Notes: generated by a model from the sequence alone, not told the origin. A stretch of DNA of 6,233 nucleotides from Angelakisella sp. (GCA_022794295.1 JAAWEO010000132.1:1-6233); one strand, 5' to 3'; counted from the stretch's first letter, positions 1 to 6,024 are shown. A program made the numbers and translations.

Positions 1-309
1 GGGGAGACCATCGCGTGGCAGTCAAAGAAAAACGACACTGTCACGAACAGAAGCCCATATCCAGGACCGAGAGGCAGACACGTTCAAGAAGCGGCCCTGG
101 GGGCCTGTCTTGAAGGATAGACAGGCAAAATCGCAAACGCCTGGCGCTCTCCGCGGCTGGGTGTCGGTCGCTCTCGTTCCGGCCGCGGCTTGTCACTTCG
201 AGAATACAAGGATACAGGGGGAGGCGGTTCGTGCCTTTCACAGTGCCATTTTGTTAGCCGCGGCCTATATCGAAAGCTGCTGCCTCATTTCGGGGAGTTT
301 CGCCCGCTA
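1..309. other. Gene-free GC-rich stretch with hairpins, unassigned
   Basis: I see no convincing protein or RNA gene here. Short open frames exist on both strands but have no recognisable domain, no good ribosome binding site and arginine/proline-rich shadow-like composition. Visible structure: an 8 bp hairpin with arms GCCTGTCT (103-110) and AGACAGGC (119-126) and an 8-base loop; a 7 bp inverted repeat CCGCGGC (151-157) / GCCGCGG (182-188), with GCCGCGG recurring at 257-263; and an 8 bp stem TCGCCCGC (300-307) / GCGGGCGA (312-319) whose right arm lies in the adjoining repeat. None is followed by a T-run, so they are not obvious intrinsic terminators. The stretch could be the tail of an upstream structured element or decayed sequence. 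Confidence 0.5.
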
Positions 310-544
310 CGGCGGGCGACCAGGCGCTGTCCGCCCTGGACCCGGACCGGACTGATGTCCGGTGACAGAAAGGCTACCCGCTACTGGGCGTTGGGCTTTG
401 GGCATGGTGCTACGCCGGCAGAAATCTCGCCCTCCCCAGTCCGTCAAAGGCAGGGGAATCGTCCCGCCCTGTAGTCGTTCGGACTCCAGGCACCCACTAC
501 CCCCTTCGCACACCGTTAAGGCGCGCAGCGCCGGGTAGGGTCTG
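310..544 (+). repeat. Left copy of ~235 bp structured inverted repeat
   Basis: This block recurs as its reverse complement at 5977-6212. By hand alignment I count roughly two dozen differences and one single-base indel, so about 90% identity. Positions 310-380 (71 bases) are identical to the other copy; the middle is the most diverged. Possible stems in this copy: CCAGGCG (320-326) with CGCCCTGG (332-339, one bulge); ACCGGA (346-351) with TCCGGT (358-363); AGTCCG (438-443) with CGGACT (480-485), enclosing a GGGA/TCCC helix; and GGCGC (520-524) with GCGCC (528-532). The last stem is GCCGC/GCGGC in the other copy, a compensatory change. No transposase, long terminal inverted repeat or target-site duplication is visible. 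It may be a dispersed non-autonomous element or a structured RNA; family unknown. Confidence 0.85.
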
Positions 545-545
545 T

Positions 546-566
546 CAGCGGCCATCAGGCCGACTG
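546..566. other. Short GC hairpin beside left repeat
   Basis: Arms CGGCC (549-553) and GGCCG (558-562) enclose the loop ATCA, and flanking CAG (546-548) and CTG (564-566) can extend the stem across one bulged A. It directly abuts the inner boundary of the left repeat and is not present beside the right copy. It has no T-tract. It may be part of the polA leader or a remnant of the repeat's insertion site. Confidence 0.4.
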
Positions 567-589
567 TGCTAGAATTTGGCCGGAATGTA

Positions 590-598
590 TGGTATAAT
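590..598 (+). promoter_or_regulatory. Upstream extended -10 promoter candidate for polA
   Basis: TGGTATAAT fits the extended -10 form TGnTATAAT. No good -35 hexamer lies 16-18 bases upstream, which extended -10 promoters tolerate. The box is within an inverted repeat, GTATAATG (592-599) / CATTATAC (613-620). Initiation here would give a leader of about 140 bases that includes the long hairpin at 632-676. Confidence 0.45.
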
Positions 599-631
599 GT
601 CCGCAAAGCAGCCATTATACAAAATTTAAAA

Positions 632-676
632 GGCCCTTTTCCTCGTCCCCTTCGGGGACAACCGGAAAAGATGGCC
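632..676 (-). terminator. Long leader hairpin; possible leftward terminator
   Basis: Nested complementary arms run GGCC (632-635), CTTTTCC (636-642), GTCCCC (645-650), loop TTC, GGGGAC (654-659), GGAAAAG (664-670) and GGCC (673-676), giving up to 17 base pairs with small internal loops. On the + strand it is not followed by a T-run. Read leftward it is followed by TTTTAAATTTT (631-621), like an intrinsic terminator, so it could stop leftward transcription or act as a structural element in the polA mRNA leader. No leftward gene that needs it is visible. Confidence 0.45.
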
Positions 677-677
677 G

Positions 678-710
678 ATTATACCATTCCGCTTCGCTTC
701 ATGGTATAAT
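678..710 (+). promoter_or_regulatory. Proximal polA promoter candidate in 10 bp inverted repeat
   Basis: ATTATACCAT (678-687) and ATGGTATAAT (701-710) form a perfect 10 bp inverted repeat around a 13-base spacer. The right arm contains an extended -10, TGGTATAAT (702-710), placed to give a polA leader of about 28 bases. No consensus -35 is seen. The palindrome means an identical -10 also points left. ATGGTATAAT is a direct copy of 589-598, so the left arm can pair with either copy. A regulator binding the palindrome would block the promoter; this is inference. Confidence 0.5.
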
Positions 711-744
711 AATTGTAATTCCTACCCCGAAGGGAGAACTAGCT

Positions 745-3333
745 ATGAAATTCCTTGTCGTCGATTCCAATAGTATCCTCAACCGTGCCTTTTATGGCAT
801 CAAACTGCTTTCTACTAAAAATGGCGAGTATACCAACGCCGTCTATGGTTTTTTTAACATCGTCCTGAAATTGATGGACGACCTTTCCCCAGATCATACC
901 GCCTTCGCCTTCGACCTCCCCGCCCCTACCTTCCGCCATAAGCTCTATGAGGGGTATAAGGCCCAGCGGAAAGGAATGCCCCCGGAACTGGCCCAGCAGC
1001 TGCCGGTGGTGAAGGAGCTTCTCTCCGCCCTGGGCTGGCCGGTGGTGGAGTGCCCCGGCTATGAGGCCGACGATATTCTGGGGACCCTTTCCCGGGCTGT
1101 GGAGGATCAGGGCGGGGAAGCCCTTCTTCTGACGGGGGACCGGGATTCCCTCCAGCTGGTAGACGAAAAGATCACCGTCATCCTGGCCGCCACCCGGGCC
1201 GGAGGTGCGCAGTACCTTTCCATGACCCCGGAGGCGGTGCGGGAAAAGTATGAGGTGGACCCCATCCAGCTGATCGAAACCAAAGCCCTTATGGGGGATA
1301 GCTCCGACAATATCCCCGGTGTGACCGGGATCGGGGAGAAAACTGCCTTTTCCCTGATCCGCCAGTATGGCACCGTCGCCCGTATTTATGAGGATGTGGA
1401 GGCCCTGGAGGTCTCCCCCGGGGTGAAGAAAAAGCTGCTGGCCGGCAAGGACCAGGCGGCCCTCAGCCGGGAGCTGGGGATCATCTGCCGAGAGGCCCCC
1501 GTTTCCACCGCCCTGGAGGAGTATGACCGGGGACCTGTGGACCATGCAAGGCTTTATGCCATCCTCAGCCGCCTGGAGCTCCATACCCTGATCACCCGCC
1601 TGAAGGTGGACCCCTCTGCCGCCCCCCTGGAGGCGAAGGACGCTCCCCCCGTCCGGGGGGAGGACTGGGCCCTTCTCCCCGGTGCCCCGGACCCGGAAAA
1701 GCTCCGGGGACTGGAAGGTCCCCTCGCCCTCGCCGGGGACTGGAAGGGGGATACCCTCGTCCGCCTGGCAGCAGCCAGGGCCGGGCGGGTCTGGCTGGTG
1801 GAAAACCCGGAGGCGGAGCTGCTCCTGGCCCTGAACAGACTACACGGCGAGAAGTATTTCGAGGACAGCAAGCCCTGGTGCAAGGCCCTCCTGGCCCTGG
1901 GGGCGGAGGAGATCCCCGCCGCCTTTGACCTGCGCTTGGCGGGATACCTTCTCAGCCCCAACTCCACCGAGTACACCCCCCACCGTCTGGCCGGGGAATA
2001 CGCCGTTCCCTCCCCCGCTTTTTCGGAGGGCGCCGGAATCCCGGACACCGCCCTGCGGGCCGCCTGGCTCCCTGCCCTCTGCCGGCGTCTGGGGGAGGAG
2101 ATCGCTGCCAACGGCCAGGAATCCCTTCTCCGGGAGGTGGAGATCCCCCTGGCCCAGGTGCTGGCTTCCATGGAGCTTACCGGCTTCCTGATCGACCAGA
2201 AGGAGCTTGCCGCCTTTGGCGAGGAGCTTCGGGGACTGATCACCGCCCTGGAGCAGAAGATCCACGACCTGGCAGGACATGACTTTAACATCAATTCCCC
2301 CAAGCAGCTGGGAACTGTCCTCTTTGAAGAACTGGGTCTGCCGGCAGGGAAAAAGACCAAAAGCGGCTACAGCACCGACGCCGAGGTGCTGGAGGGGCTG
2401 ATCCCTCACCATGAAATTATCTCCAAGATCCTGGAGTACCGCCGGTATTCCAAGCTCCTTTCCACCTATGTGGAAGGCCTCAAGGAGGCCGTGGGCCCCG
2501 ACGGGCGGATCCACACCACCTTCAACCAAACCGAGACCCGCACCGGGCGGATCTCCTCCGCCGAGCCCAATATGCAGAACATTCCCATCCGCACCGACCC
2601 GGGCAGCCGGATGCGCCGCTTCTTCCCCGCCCGGGAGGGCTGCCTTTTGGTTGACGCCGACTACAGCCAAATCGAGCTGCGGGTGTTAGCCTCTATTGCA
2701 GAGGACGAAAACATGATCGAGGCCTTTCTCTCCGGGGAGGATATCCACCGGAACACCGCAGCCCAGGTCTTTGACATGCCTCCCCTGTTTGTCACCCCCA
2801 TGATGCGCAGCCGGGCCAAGGCGGTAAACTTCGGCATCGTTTACGGCATTTCGGCCTATTCCCTTTCCAAGGATATTGGGGTCACCGTTTCGGAGGCTGA
2901 CCAGTATATCAAAAGCTACCTGAAAACCTACCGGGGGGTCAAGGCCTACATGGACCGCACCGTGGCCGGGGCCGCAGAAAAGGGGTATGTCTCCACCCTC
3001 TTTGGGCGCAGGCGGTACCTGCCGGAGCTGAAATCCTCCAACCGGAACCTTCGGGCCTTCGGCCAGCGGGTGGCGATGAATATGCCCATCCAGGGCACCG
3101 CCGCCGACATTATTAAAATCGCCATGGTAAAGGTTTACCGCCGCCTTCGGGCGGAGGGGCTCCAGTCCCGGCTGATCCTCCAGGTTCACGACGAGCTGAT
3201 CGTAGAGTGCCCGGAGGAGGAGGCCCAGCAGGTCTGTGTCCTGGTCCGGGAGGAAATGGAGGCAGCGGTTAAGCTGGCGGTCCCCATGGAGGTGGACGCC
3301 AAGGTGGGGAAGGACTGGGGGGAGGCCCATTGA
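745..3333 (+). CDS. polA: DNA polymerase I
   Basis: This 862-residue family A polymerase acts in Okazaki-fragment maturation and excision-repair gap filling in the cytoplasm. Residues 1-290 are the 5'-3' exonuclease/flap domain: D7, an FRHxLYxxYK segment near 63-72, GYEADD (105-110), TGDRD (130-134), GDSSDNIPG (184-192) and the GIGEKTA helix-hairpin-helix. Residues about 305-450 occupy the 3'-5' exonuclease position, but the DxE motif is replaced by LALAGDW (327-333), so proofreading is probably lost, as in Bacillus and Taq enzymes. The polymerase domain has TRTGR (598-602), motif A with catalytic D639 in DYSQIE, motif B K692 to G701 with F696 and Y700, and motif C HDE (815-817). Length is normal for the family. 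The start is ATG with AAGGGAG (730-736) 8 bases upstream. Confidence 0.98.
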   Translation: MKFLVVDSNSILNRAFYGIKLLSTKNGEYTNAVYGFFNIVLKLMDDLSPDHTAFAFDLPAPTFRHKLYEGYKAQRKGMPPELAQQLPVVKELLSALGWPVVECPGYEADDILGTLSRAVEDQGGEALLLTGDRDSLQLVDEKITVILAATRAGGAQYLSMTPEAVREKYEVDPIQLIETKALMGDSSDNIPGVTGIGEKTAFSLIRQYGTVARIYEDVEALEVSPGVKKKLLAGKDQAALSRELGIICREAPVSTALEEYDRGPVDHARLYAILSRLELHTLITRLKVDPSAAPLEAKDAPPVRGEDWALLPGAPDPEKLRGLEGPLALAGDWKGDTLVRLAAARAGRVWLVENPEAELLLALNRLHGEKYFEDSKPWCKALLALGAEEIPAAFDLRLAGYLLSPNSTEYTPHRLAGEYAVPSPAFSEGAGIPDTALRAAWLPALCRRLGEEIAANGQESLLREVEIPLAQVLASMELTGFLIDQKELAAFGEELRGLITALEQKIHDLAGHDFNINSPKQLGTVLFEELGLPAGKKTKSGYSTDAEVLEGLIPHHEIISKILEYRRYSKLLSTYVEGLKEAVGPDGRIHTTFNQTETRTGRISSAEPNMQNIPIRTDPGSRMRRFFPAREGCLLVDADYSQIELRVLASIAEDENMIEAFLSGEDIHRNTAAQVFDMPPLFVTPMMRSRAKAVNFGIVYGISAYSLSKDIGVTVSEADQYIKSYLKTYRGVKAYMDRTVAGAAEKGYVSTLFGRRRYLPELKSSNRNLRAFGQRVAMNMPIQGTAADIIKIAMVKVYRRLRAEGLQSRLILQVHDELIVECPEEEAQQVCVLVREEMEAAVKLAVPMEVDAKVGKDWGEAH

Positions 3334-3785
3334 GCCGGGCACCCTTCCAGATCGTCCCCGCCCTTCCCGGGGATGCCCGGGAGCTGGCCCGGCTGGAGGC
3401 CGCCTGCTTTGCCCATCCCCGCAGCGAGGCCGCCCTTCTGGAGGAGCTCCGCCAGCCGGAGCGGTACCTCCTGGTCGCCGCCAAACGGGAGGGCGCCCTC
3501 CTGGGCTACGCCGGGCTGGAGCATGTCCTGGACGAGGGGTACCTGACCGATGTGGCGGTGTTTCCGGAACACCGCCGCCAGGGCTTGGCCCGGGGGCTCC
3601 TTCGGGCGCTGGCTGCCAGGGGGAAGGAAACGCTGGGGCTCTCCTTCCTCACCCTGGAGGTCCGCCCCGGCAACCTGGCCGCAGTGGAGCTGTACCGCGC
3701 CGAGGGCTACCAGGAGGTGGGGCGGCGGAAAAATTTCTATTCCGACCCCCGGGAGGACGCCCTGCTGATGACCAAATACTTATAA
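3330..3785 (+). CDS. rimI: Ribosomal protein S18-alanine N-acetyltransferase (GNAT)
   Basis: This 151-residue protein transfers acetyl from acetyl-CoA to a protein N terminus; RimI classically acetylates the N-terminal alanine of ribosomal protein S18, though clostridial members may be broader. The acetyl-CoA-binding loop is seen in VAVFPEHRRQGLARGLL (75-91) with R82-R83-Q84-G85. E110 in LEVRPGN and Y122 in ELY have the 12-residue spacing of the catalytic Glu/Tyr pair of E. coli RimI, and the end matches the family pattern NFYSDPREDALLMTKYL. The start is TTG at 3330, overlapping the polA stop by 4 bases, with GGGGGAGG just upstream in the polA end. This implies translational coupling. rimI more often sits with tsaB/tsaD; those genes are not in this window. 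Other GNAT specificities cannot be excluded. Confidence 0.9.
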   Translation: MSRAPFQIVPALPGDARELARLEAACFAHPRSEAALLEELRQPERYLLVAAKREGALLGYAGLEHVLDEGYLTDVAVFPEHRRQGLARGLLRALAARGKETLGLSFLTLEVRPGNLAAVELYRAEGYQEVGRRKNFYSDPREDALLMTKYL

Positions 3786-3797
3786 ATACAAAAAGCA

Positions 3798-3826
3798 TTG
3801 CTATTTCTGTGCTAAAAAGGTATAAT
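3798..3826 (+). promoter_or_regulatory. Promoter of toxin-antitoxin operon
   Basis: TTGCTA (3798-3803) and a perfect TATAAT (3821-3826) are separated by exactly 17 bases, a strong sigma-A type promoter, starting just after the rimI stop. Expected transcription starts around 3832-3834, giving a leader of some 20 bases before the antitoxin ATG. Confidence 0.8.
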
Positions 3827-3835
3827 ATCATTATA
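3821..3835. promoter_or_regulatory. Candidate antitoxin operator over the -10 box
   Basis: TATAAT-ATC-ATTATA is a perfect 6 bp inverted repeat with a 3-base centre, and its left arm is the -10 hexamer. Ribbon-helix-helix antitoxins of the RelB/DinJ family commonly repress their own operon by binding short palindromes at the promoter, so this is the likely site. It is inferred from position and symmetry only. No Gram-positive LexA box (GAAC-N4-GTTC) is seen nearby. Confidence 0.5.
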
Positions 3836-3854
3836 AATTCATTGGAGGTACTCT

Positions 3855-4118
3855 ATGACTACCATACAAATTCGGGTCGACGACACCTTGAAAAAAGAGG
3901 CTGACGCGCTTTTTGCCAGCTTAGGATTGGATACGACCACAGCGGTTCGCATTTTTTTAAACGCCGCAGTGGAAAATGCAGGTATTCCCTTTTCTGTACA
4001 ACACCGGGAAATTCCGGAACACCTACAGGAAGCGATTTATGACAGCAGATATAGAAGAAATTTAATTGGTCCATTTGCTACCGCAGAAGAAGCAGTCGCT
4101 GCCATGTTGGAGGACTAA
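3855..4118 (+). CDS. dinJ: RelB/DinJ family type II antitoxin
   Basis: This 87-residue protein should neutralise the toxin encoded immediately downstream and repress the operon. Residues 2-8 (TTIQIRV) form the typical N-terminal DNA-binding beta strand of a ribbon-helix-helix fold. Two helices follow, with the family pattern LGLDTTTAVRIFLNAAVENAGIPF (23-46). The C-terminal part, ending in ATAEEAVAAMLED, is the usual toxin-wrapping region. The ATG start has GGAGGT (3844-3849) 5 bases upstream. The stop is 2 bases before the toxin start. The operon is clearly more AT-rich than its neighbours, suggesting horizontal acquisition. Family assignment is firm; RelB versus DinJ naming depends on the YafQ partner. 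Confidence 0.93.
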   Translation: MTTIQIRVDDTLKKEADALFASLGLDTTTAVRIFLNAAVENAGIPFSVQHREIPEHLQEAIYDSRYRRNLIGPFATAEEAVAAMLED

Positions 4119-4120
4119 AC

Positions 4121-4399
4121 TTGTATAGCATTGTATTTACCAGACAAATGAAAAAAGATGTTAAAACAATGAAAAAACGTGGCAAGGATATGGAGAAGCT
4201 CATCCAAGTTTTGCATCTGCTTGCAAATGGAAGTAAGCTGTCAGCACAATATAGAGATCATCAGTTAACAGGAAATTTGCGGGATTTCCGGGAGTGTCAC
4301 ATTGAACCAGATTGGTTATTGATCTATCAAATACAGGGCGATAGGCTGATCCTTTCTGCCGTCGAAACAGGAAGTCATGCGGATTTACTTAAGCGATAG
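4121..4399 (+). CDS. yafQ: YafQ family mRNA interferase toxin
   Basis: This 92-residue basic protein is a RelE-superfamily endoribonuclease that cuts ribosome-bound mRNA when the antitoxin is lost. It carries the YafQ active-site set: H47 in YRDHQL, H60, D64 and W65 in CHIEPDW, and H86 in TGSHADLL, corresponding to E. coli YafQ H50, H63, D67, W68 and H87. The E. coli F91 position is a leucine here, a mild deviation. Length equals that of E. coli YafQ and no frameshift is seen, so the toxin is probably functional. I chose the TTG start at 4121 because GGAGGA (4109-4114, within the antitoxin end) lies 6 bases upstream and the family's first strand (YSIVFTRQMKKDVK) begins right there. Coupled translation after the antitoxin fits the usual stoichiometry. 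Confidence 0.93.
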   Translation: MYSIVFTRQMKKDVKTMKKRGKDMEKLIQVLHLLANGSKLSAQYRDHQLTGNLRDFRECHIEPDWLLIYQIQGDRLILSAVETGSHADLLKR

Positions 4400-4414
4400 G
4401 TTAGAGGGAGTAAA

Positions 4415-4594
4415 ATGAAAAGTGTCAAGCTGATGCTGGCAGGCATTGCCATCCTGCTTTTTGGCGGCTGTTCCATCCTTTTGTCGGGGCTGGATCTGCC
4501 TACCTGGAACAATGGAATTTATCAGCTGCTGGGGGTGGTCTGCCCGATCATCGGGGTAGTGCTGGCCATTTTGGGATTTTTCGGAGACGATTGA
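4415..4594 (+). CDS. Small two-helix membrane protein, function unknown
   Basis: A 59-residue hydrophobic protein. Residues about 4-24 (VKLMLAGIAILLFGGCSILL) and 37-56 (YQLLGVVCPIIGVVLAILGF) are predicted membrane helices, joined by a short polar loop with PTWNNG, and the tail is FGDD. The ATG has AGAGGGAG (4403-4410) 4 bases upstream. It begins 15 bases after the toxin stop and ends 3 bases before the next ATG, so it is likely cotranscribed with the following genes. FGGC at 16-19 resembles a lipobox, but Phe at -3 is unusual, so a plain membrane protein is more likely. I do not recognise the family. The spacing and GC content group it with the downstream genes, not the toxin-antitoxin pair. 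Confidence 0.75.
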   Translation: MKSVKLMLAGIAILLFGGCSILLSGLDLPTWNNGIYQLLGVVCPIIGVVLAILGFFGDD

Positions 4595-4597
4595 CCT

Positions 4598-4999
4598 ATG
4601 AGCTACAAGGACCGTTTCCGCCGGCGGCTGGATGCCATCCAGGCGGGAGCCTGGGAACAGCTGGAGCAGATCACCGTCTTCCCGCCTGAAGCCGCCCGGG
4701 GCATCCTGGGGGAGATTCTGGAAACCGGGTGCCTCAGTCAGAATGCCGCCAACATCTGCCTTGCCCGGGAGGCCCTGGCCCGGCTGCCCGGGGAATGGCT
4801 CCGGGAGAATCTGCCTGGGGCGGTAAACGACTGCCTTTTCCGGGAGCCAGGCTGGGAGGAATGGGAATTCCGCCGTTTGGCGGAGATGCTGGAAAAGCCT
4901 TTTCCGGAGCTGCTGGCCTGGTGGATAGACTACGCCCACCAGCGGAATGACCCGGAAATAGAGGAAGCAATAAACGACTACATAAAACAGGAGGAATAA
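4598..4999 (+). CDS. Uncharacterised helical, acidic protein
   Basis: A 133-residue soluble protein with no signal peptide or membrane segment. It is rich in Glu, Leu and Trp and reads as successive amphipathic helices: 3-25, 30-43 (EAARGILGEILETG), 48-62 (NAANICLAREALARL), 66-80, 86-98 (EEWEFRRLAEMLE) and 102-130 with PEIEEAINDY. The pattern recalls HEAT-like helical repeats and scaffold-type proteins, but I cannot name a family. The ATG is 3 bases after the preceding stop with only weak upstream Shine-Dalgarno character (GGAG near 4583), which suggests translational coupling. The next gene starts 2 bases after its stop. The arrangement with the FMN oxidase suggests a shared operon and possibly an accessory role; that is inference. 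Confidence 0.8.
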   Translation: MSYKDRFRRRLDAIQAGAWEQLEQITVFPPEAARGILGEILETGCLSQNAANICLAREALARLPGEWLRENLPGAVNDCLFREPGWEEWEFRRLAEMLEKPFPELLAWWIDYAHQRNDPEIEEAINDYIKQEE

Positions 5000-5001
5000 A
5001 A

Positions 5002-6024
5002 ATGACCTACCAGGAAGTACTGGCAAACGCCAGGGAGAAGAAGCCCGCCAAGTGCCGCATCTGCCGGGAGTGCAACGGCACTGCCTGCCGGGGGGAGGTC
5101 CCCGGAATGGGGGGCAAGGGCACCGGGGAAGCCTTTGTCCGCAGTGTGGCGAAGCTTCGGGAGATCACCCTGGATATGGATGTGATCTATGAAAACCAGG
5201 GCCAGGACAGCACCGTCACCTTTTGGGGGCGGAAGTTTGCCGCCCCGGTGTTTGCCGCCCCCATTAGCGGCATGGGCAACAACTACAGCCCGGACTTTAC
5301 CGAAGTGGACTGGGCCAAGGCCGTGGTGGAGGGCTGCGCCGCCGCCGGAGTGCTGGCCTTTACCGGGGACGGGGTAAACCCGGACCTGCTGGAGATGCCC
5401 CTGAAGTATATGGCAGAGCTGGGCGGGCTGGGGGTCCCCACCATCAAGCCCTGGGGGATGGAGACGGTGCTGGAAAAGGTAGCCAAGGCAAAGGCCGCCA
5501 ATCCCCCGGCCATCGCTATGGACGTGGATTCCGCCGGGCTTCCTTTCCTGGCAGCCCAGGGGGGCGATGCAGGGCCGAAAAGCGTGGAGGCCCTCCGGCA
5601 GATCGCAAAGGCAGCGGAGGTACCCTTCCTGGTAAAGGGGATCATGACTGTGGCAGGGGCCCAAAAGGCATTGGAGGCCGGGGCCTGGGGGATCGTAGTC
5701 TCCAACCACGGGGGGCGTGTACTAGACCACACCCCGGCTCCCTGCGAGGTACTGCCGGAGATTGCGGCTGCGGTAGGGGGACAGATGAAGATTTTTGCCG
5801 ACGGGGGTGTACGCACAGGGGCGGATGTCTTTAAGCTTTTGACCCTGGGGGCGGACGGGGTCCTTATTGGCAGGCCGGTGATCACGGCGGCCTATGGCGG
5901 CGGTGCCGAAGGTGTACGGCTATATTTTGAAAAGATCATTGGCGAACTGCGGGACACCATGAAAATGACCGGTCATCAGACCCTACCCGCCGCTTCGCGG
6001 CTTAACGGTGTGCGAAAGGGATAG
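5002..6024 (+). CDS. FMN-dependent alpha-hydroxy-acid oxidizing protein
   Basis: A 340-residue cytoplasmic flavoenzyme of the glycolate oxidase/lactate oxidase TIM-barrel family (FMN_dh), expected to oxidise a 2-hydroxy acid such as lactate to the keto acid; the substrate cannot be read from sequence. Motifs: K212 in FLVKGI, SNHGGR (234-239) giving catalytic H236 and R239, and the FMN-phosphate loop DGGVR (267-271) followed by LGADGVLIGRP. The N terminus carries C18, C21, C24 and C29 (CRICRECNGTAC) before a GGKGTG stretch. The spacing resembles a metal or Fe-S ligand set and is absent from classical family members. The ATG has AGGAGGA (4989-4995) 6 bases upstream. Its last 15 codons, Q326 to the TAG, lie inside the right repeat, so the native C terminus was probably replaced or remodelled by it. 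Confidence 0.9.
   Translation: MTYQEVLANAREKKPAKCRICRECNGTACRGEVPGMGGKGTGEAFVRSVAKLREITLDMDVIYENQGQDSTVTFWGRKFAAPVFAAPISGMGNNYSPDFTEVDWAKAVVEGCAAAGVLAFTGDGVNPDLLEMPLKYMAELGGLGVPTIKPWGMETVLEKVAKAKAANPPAIAMDVDSAGLPFLAAQGGDAGPKSVEALRQIAKAAEVPFLVKGIMTVAGAQKALEAGAWGIVVSNHGGRVLDHTPAPCEVLPEIAAAVGGQMKIFADGGVRTGADVFKLLTLGADGVLIGRPVITAAYGGGAEGVRLYFEKIIGELRDTMKMTGHQTLPAASRLNGVRKG

Noticed and set aside
352..371. CTGATG followed by GAAA, resembling a hammerhead ribozyme core
   Set aside because: The conserved A after CUGAUG is U, CTGATG is instead the loop of a 6 bp hairpin, and no proper stem II/III arrangement or UH cleavage site is visible.
307..615. Open frame of 102 codons on the minus strand across the left repeat
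   Set aside because: No ribosome binding site, no domain, and proline/arginine/glycine-rich composition typical of GC-rich noncoding repeat. The equivalent frame is not kept open beyond the tail segment in the right copy.
739..2670. Long minus-strand open frames opposite polA
   Set aside because: They are antisense shadows of GC-biased codons in a clearly real polA gene, without family motifs or initiation signals.
3236..3904. Plus-strand open frame spanning the polA end, rimI and the antitoxin start
   Set aside because: It is out of frame with three well-supported genes and has low-complexity Gly/Arg/Pro composition.
4415..4480. Lipoprotein signal in the 59-residue protein (FGGC)
   Set aside because: The -3 position is Phe instead of Leu/Val/Ile, and a second hydrophobic helix follows, so a two-helix membrane protein fits better.
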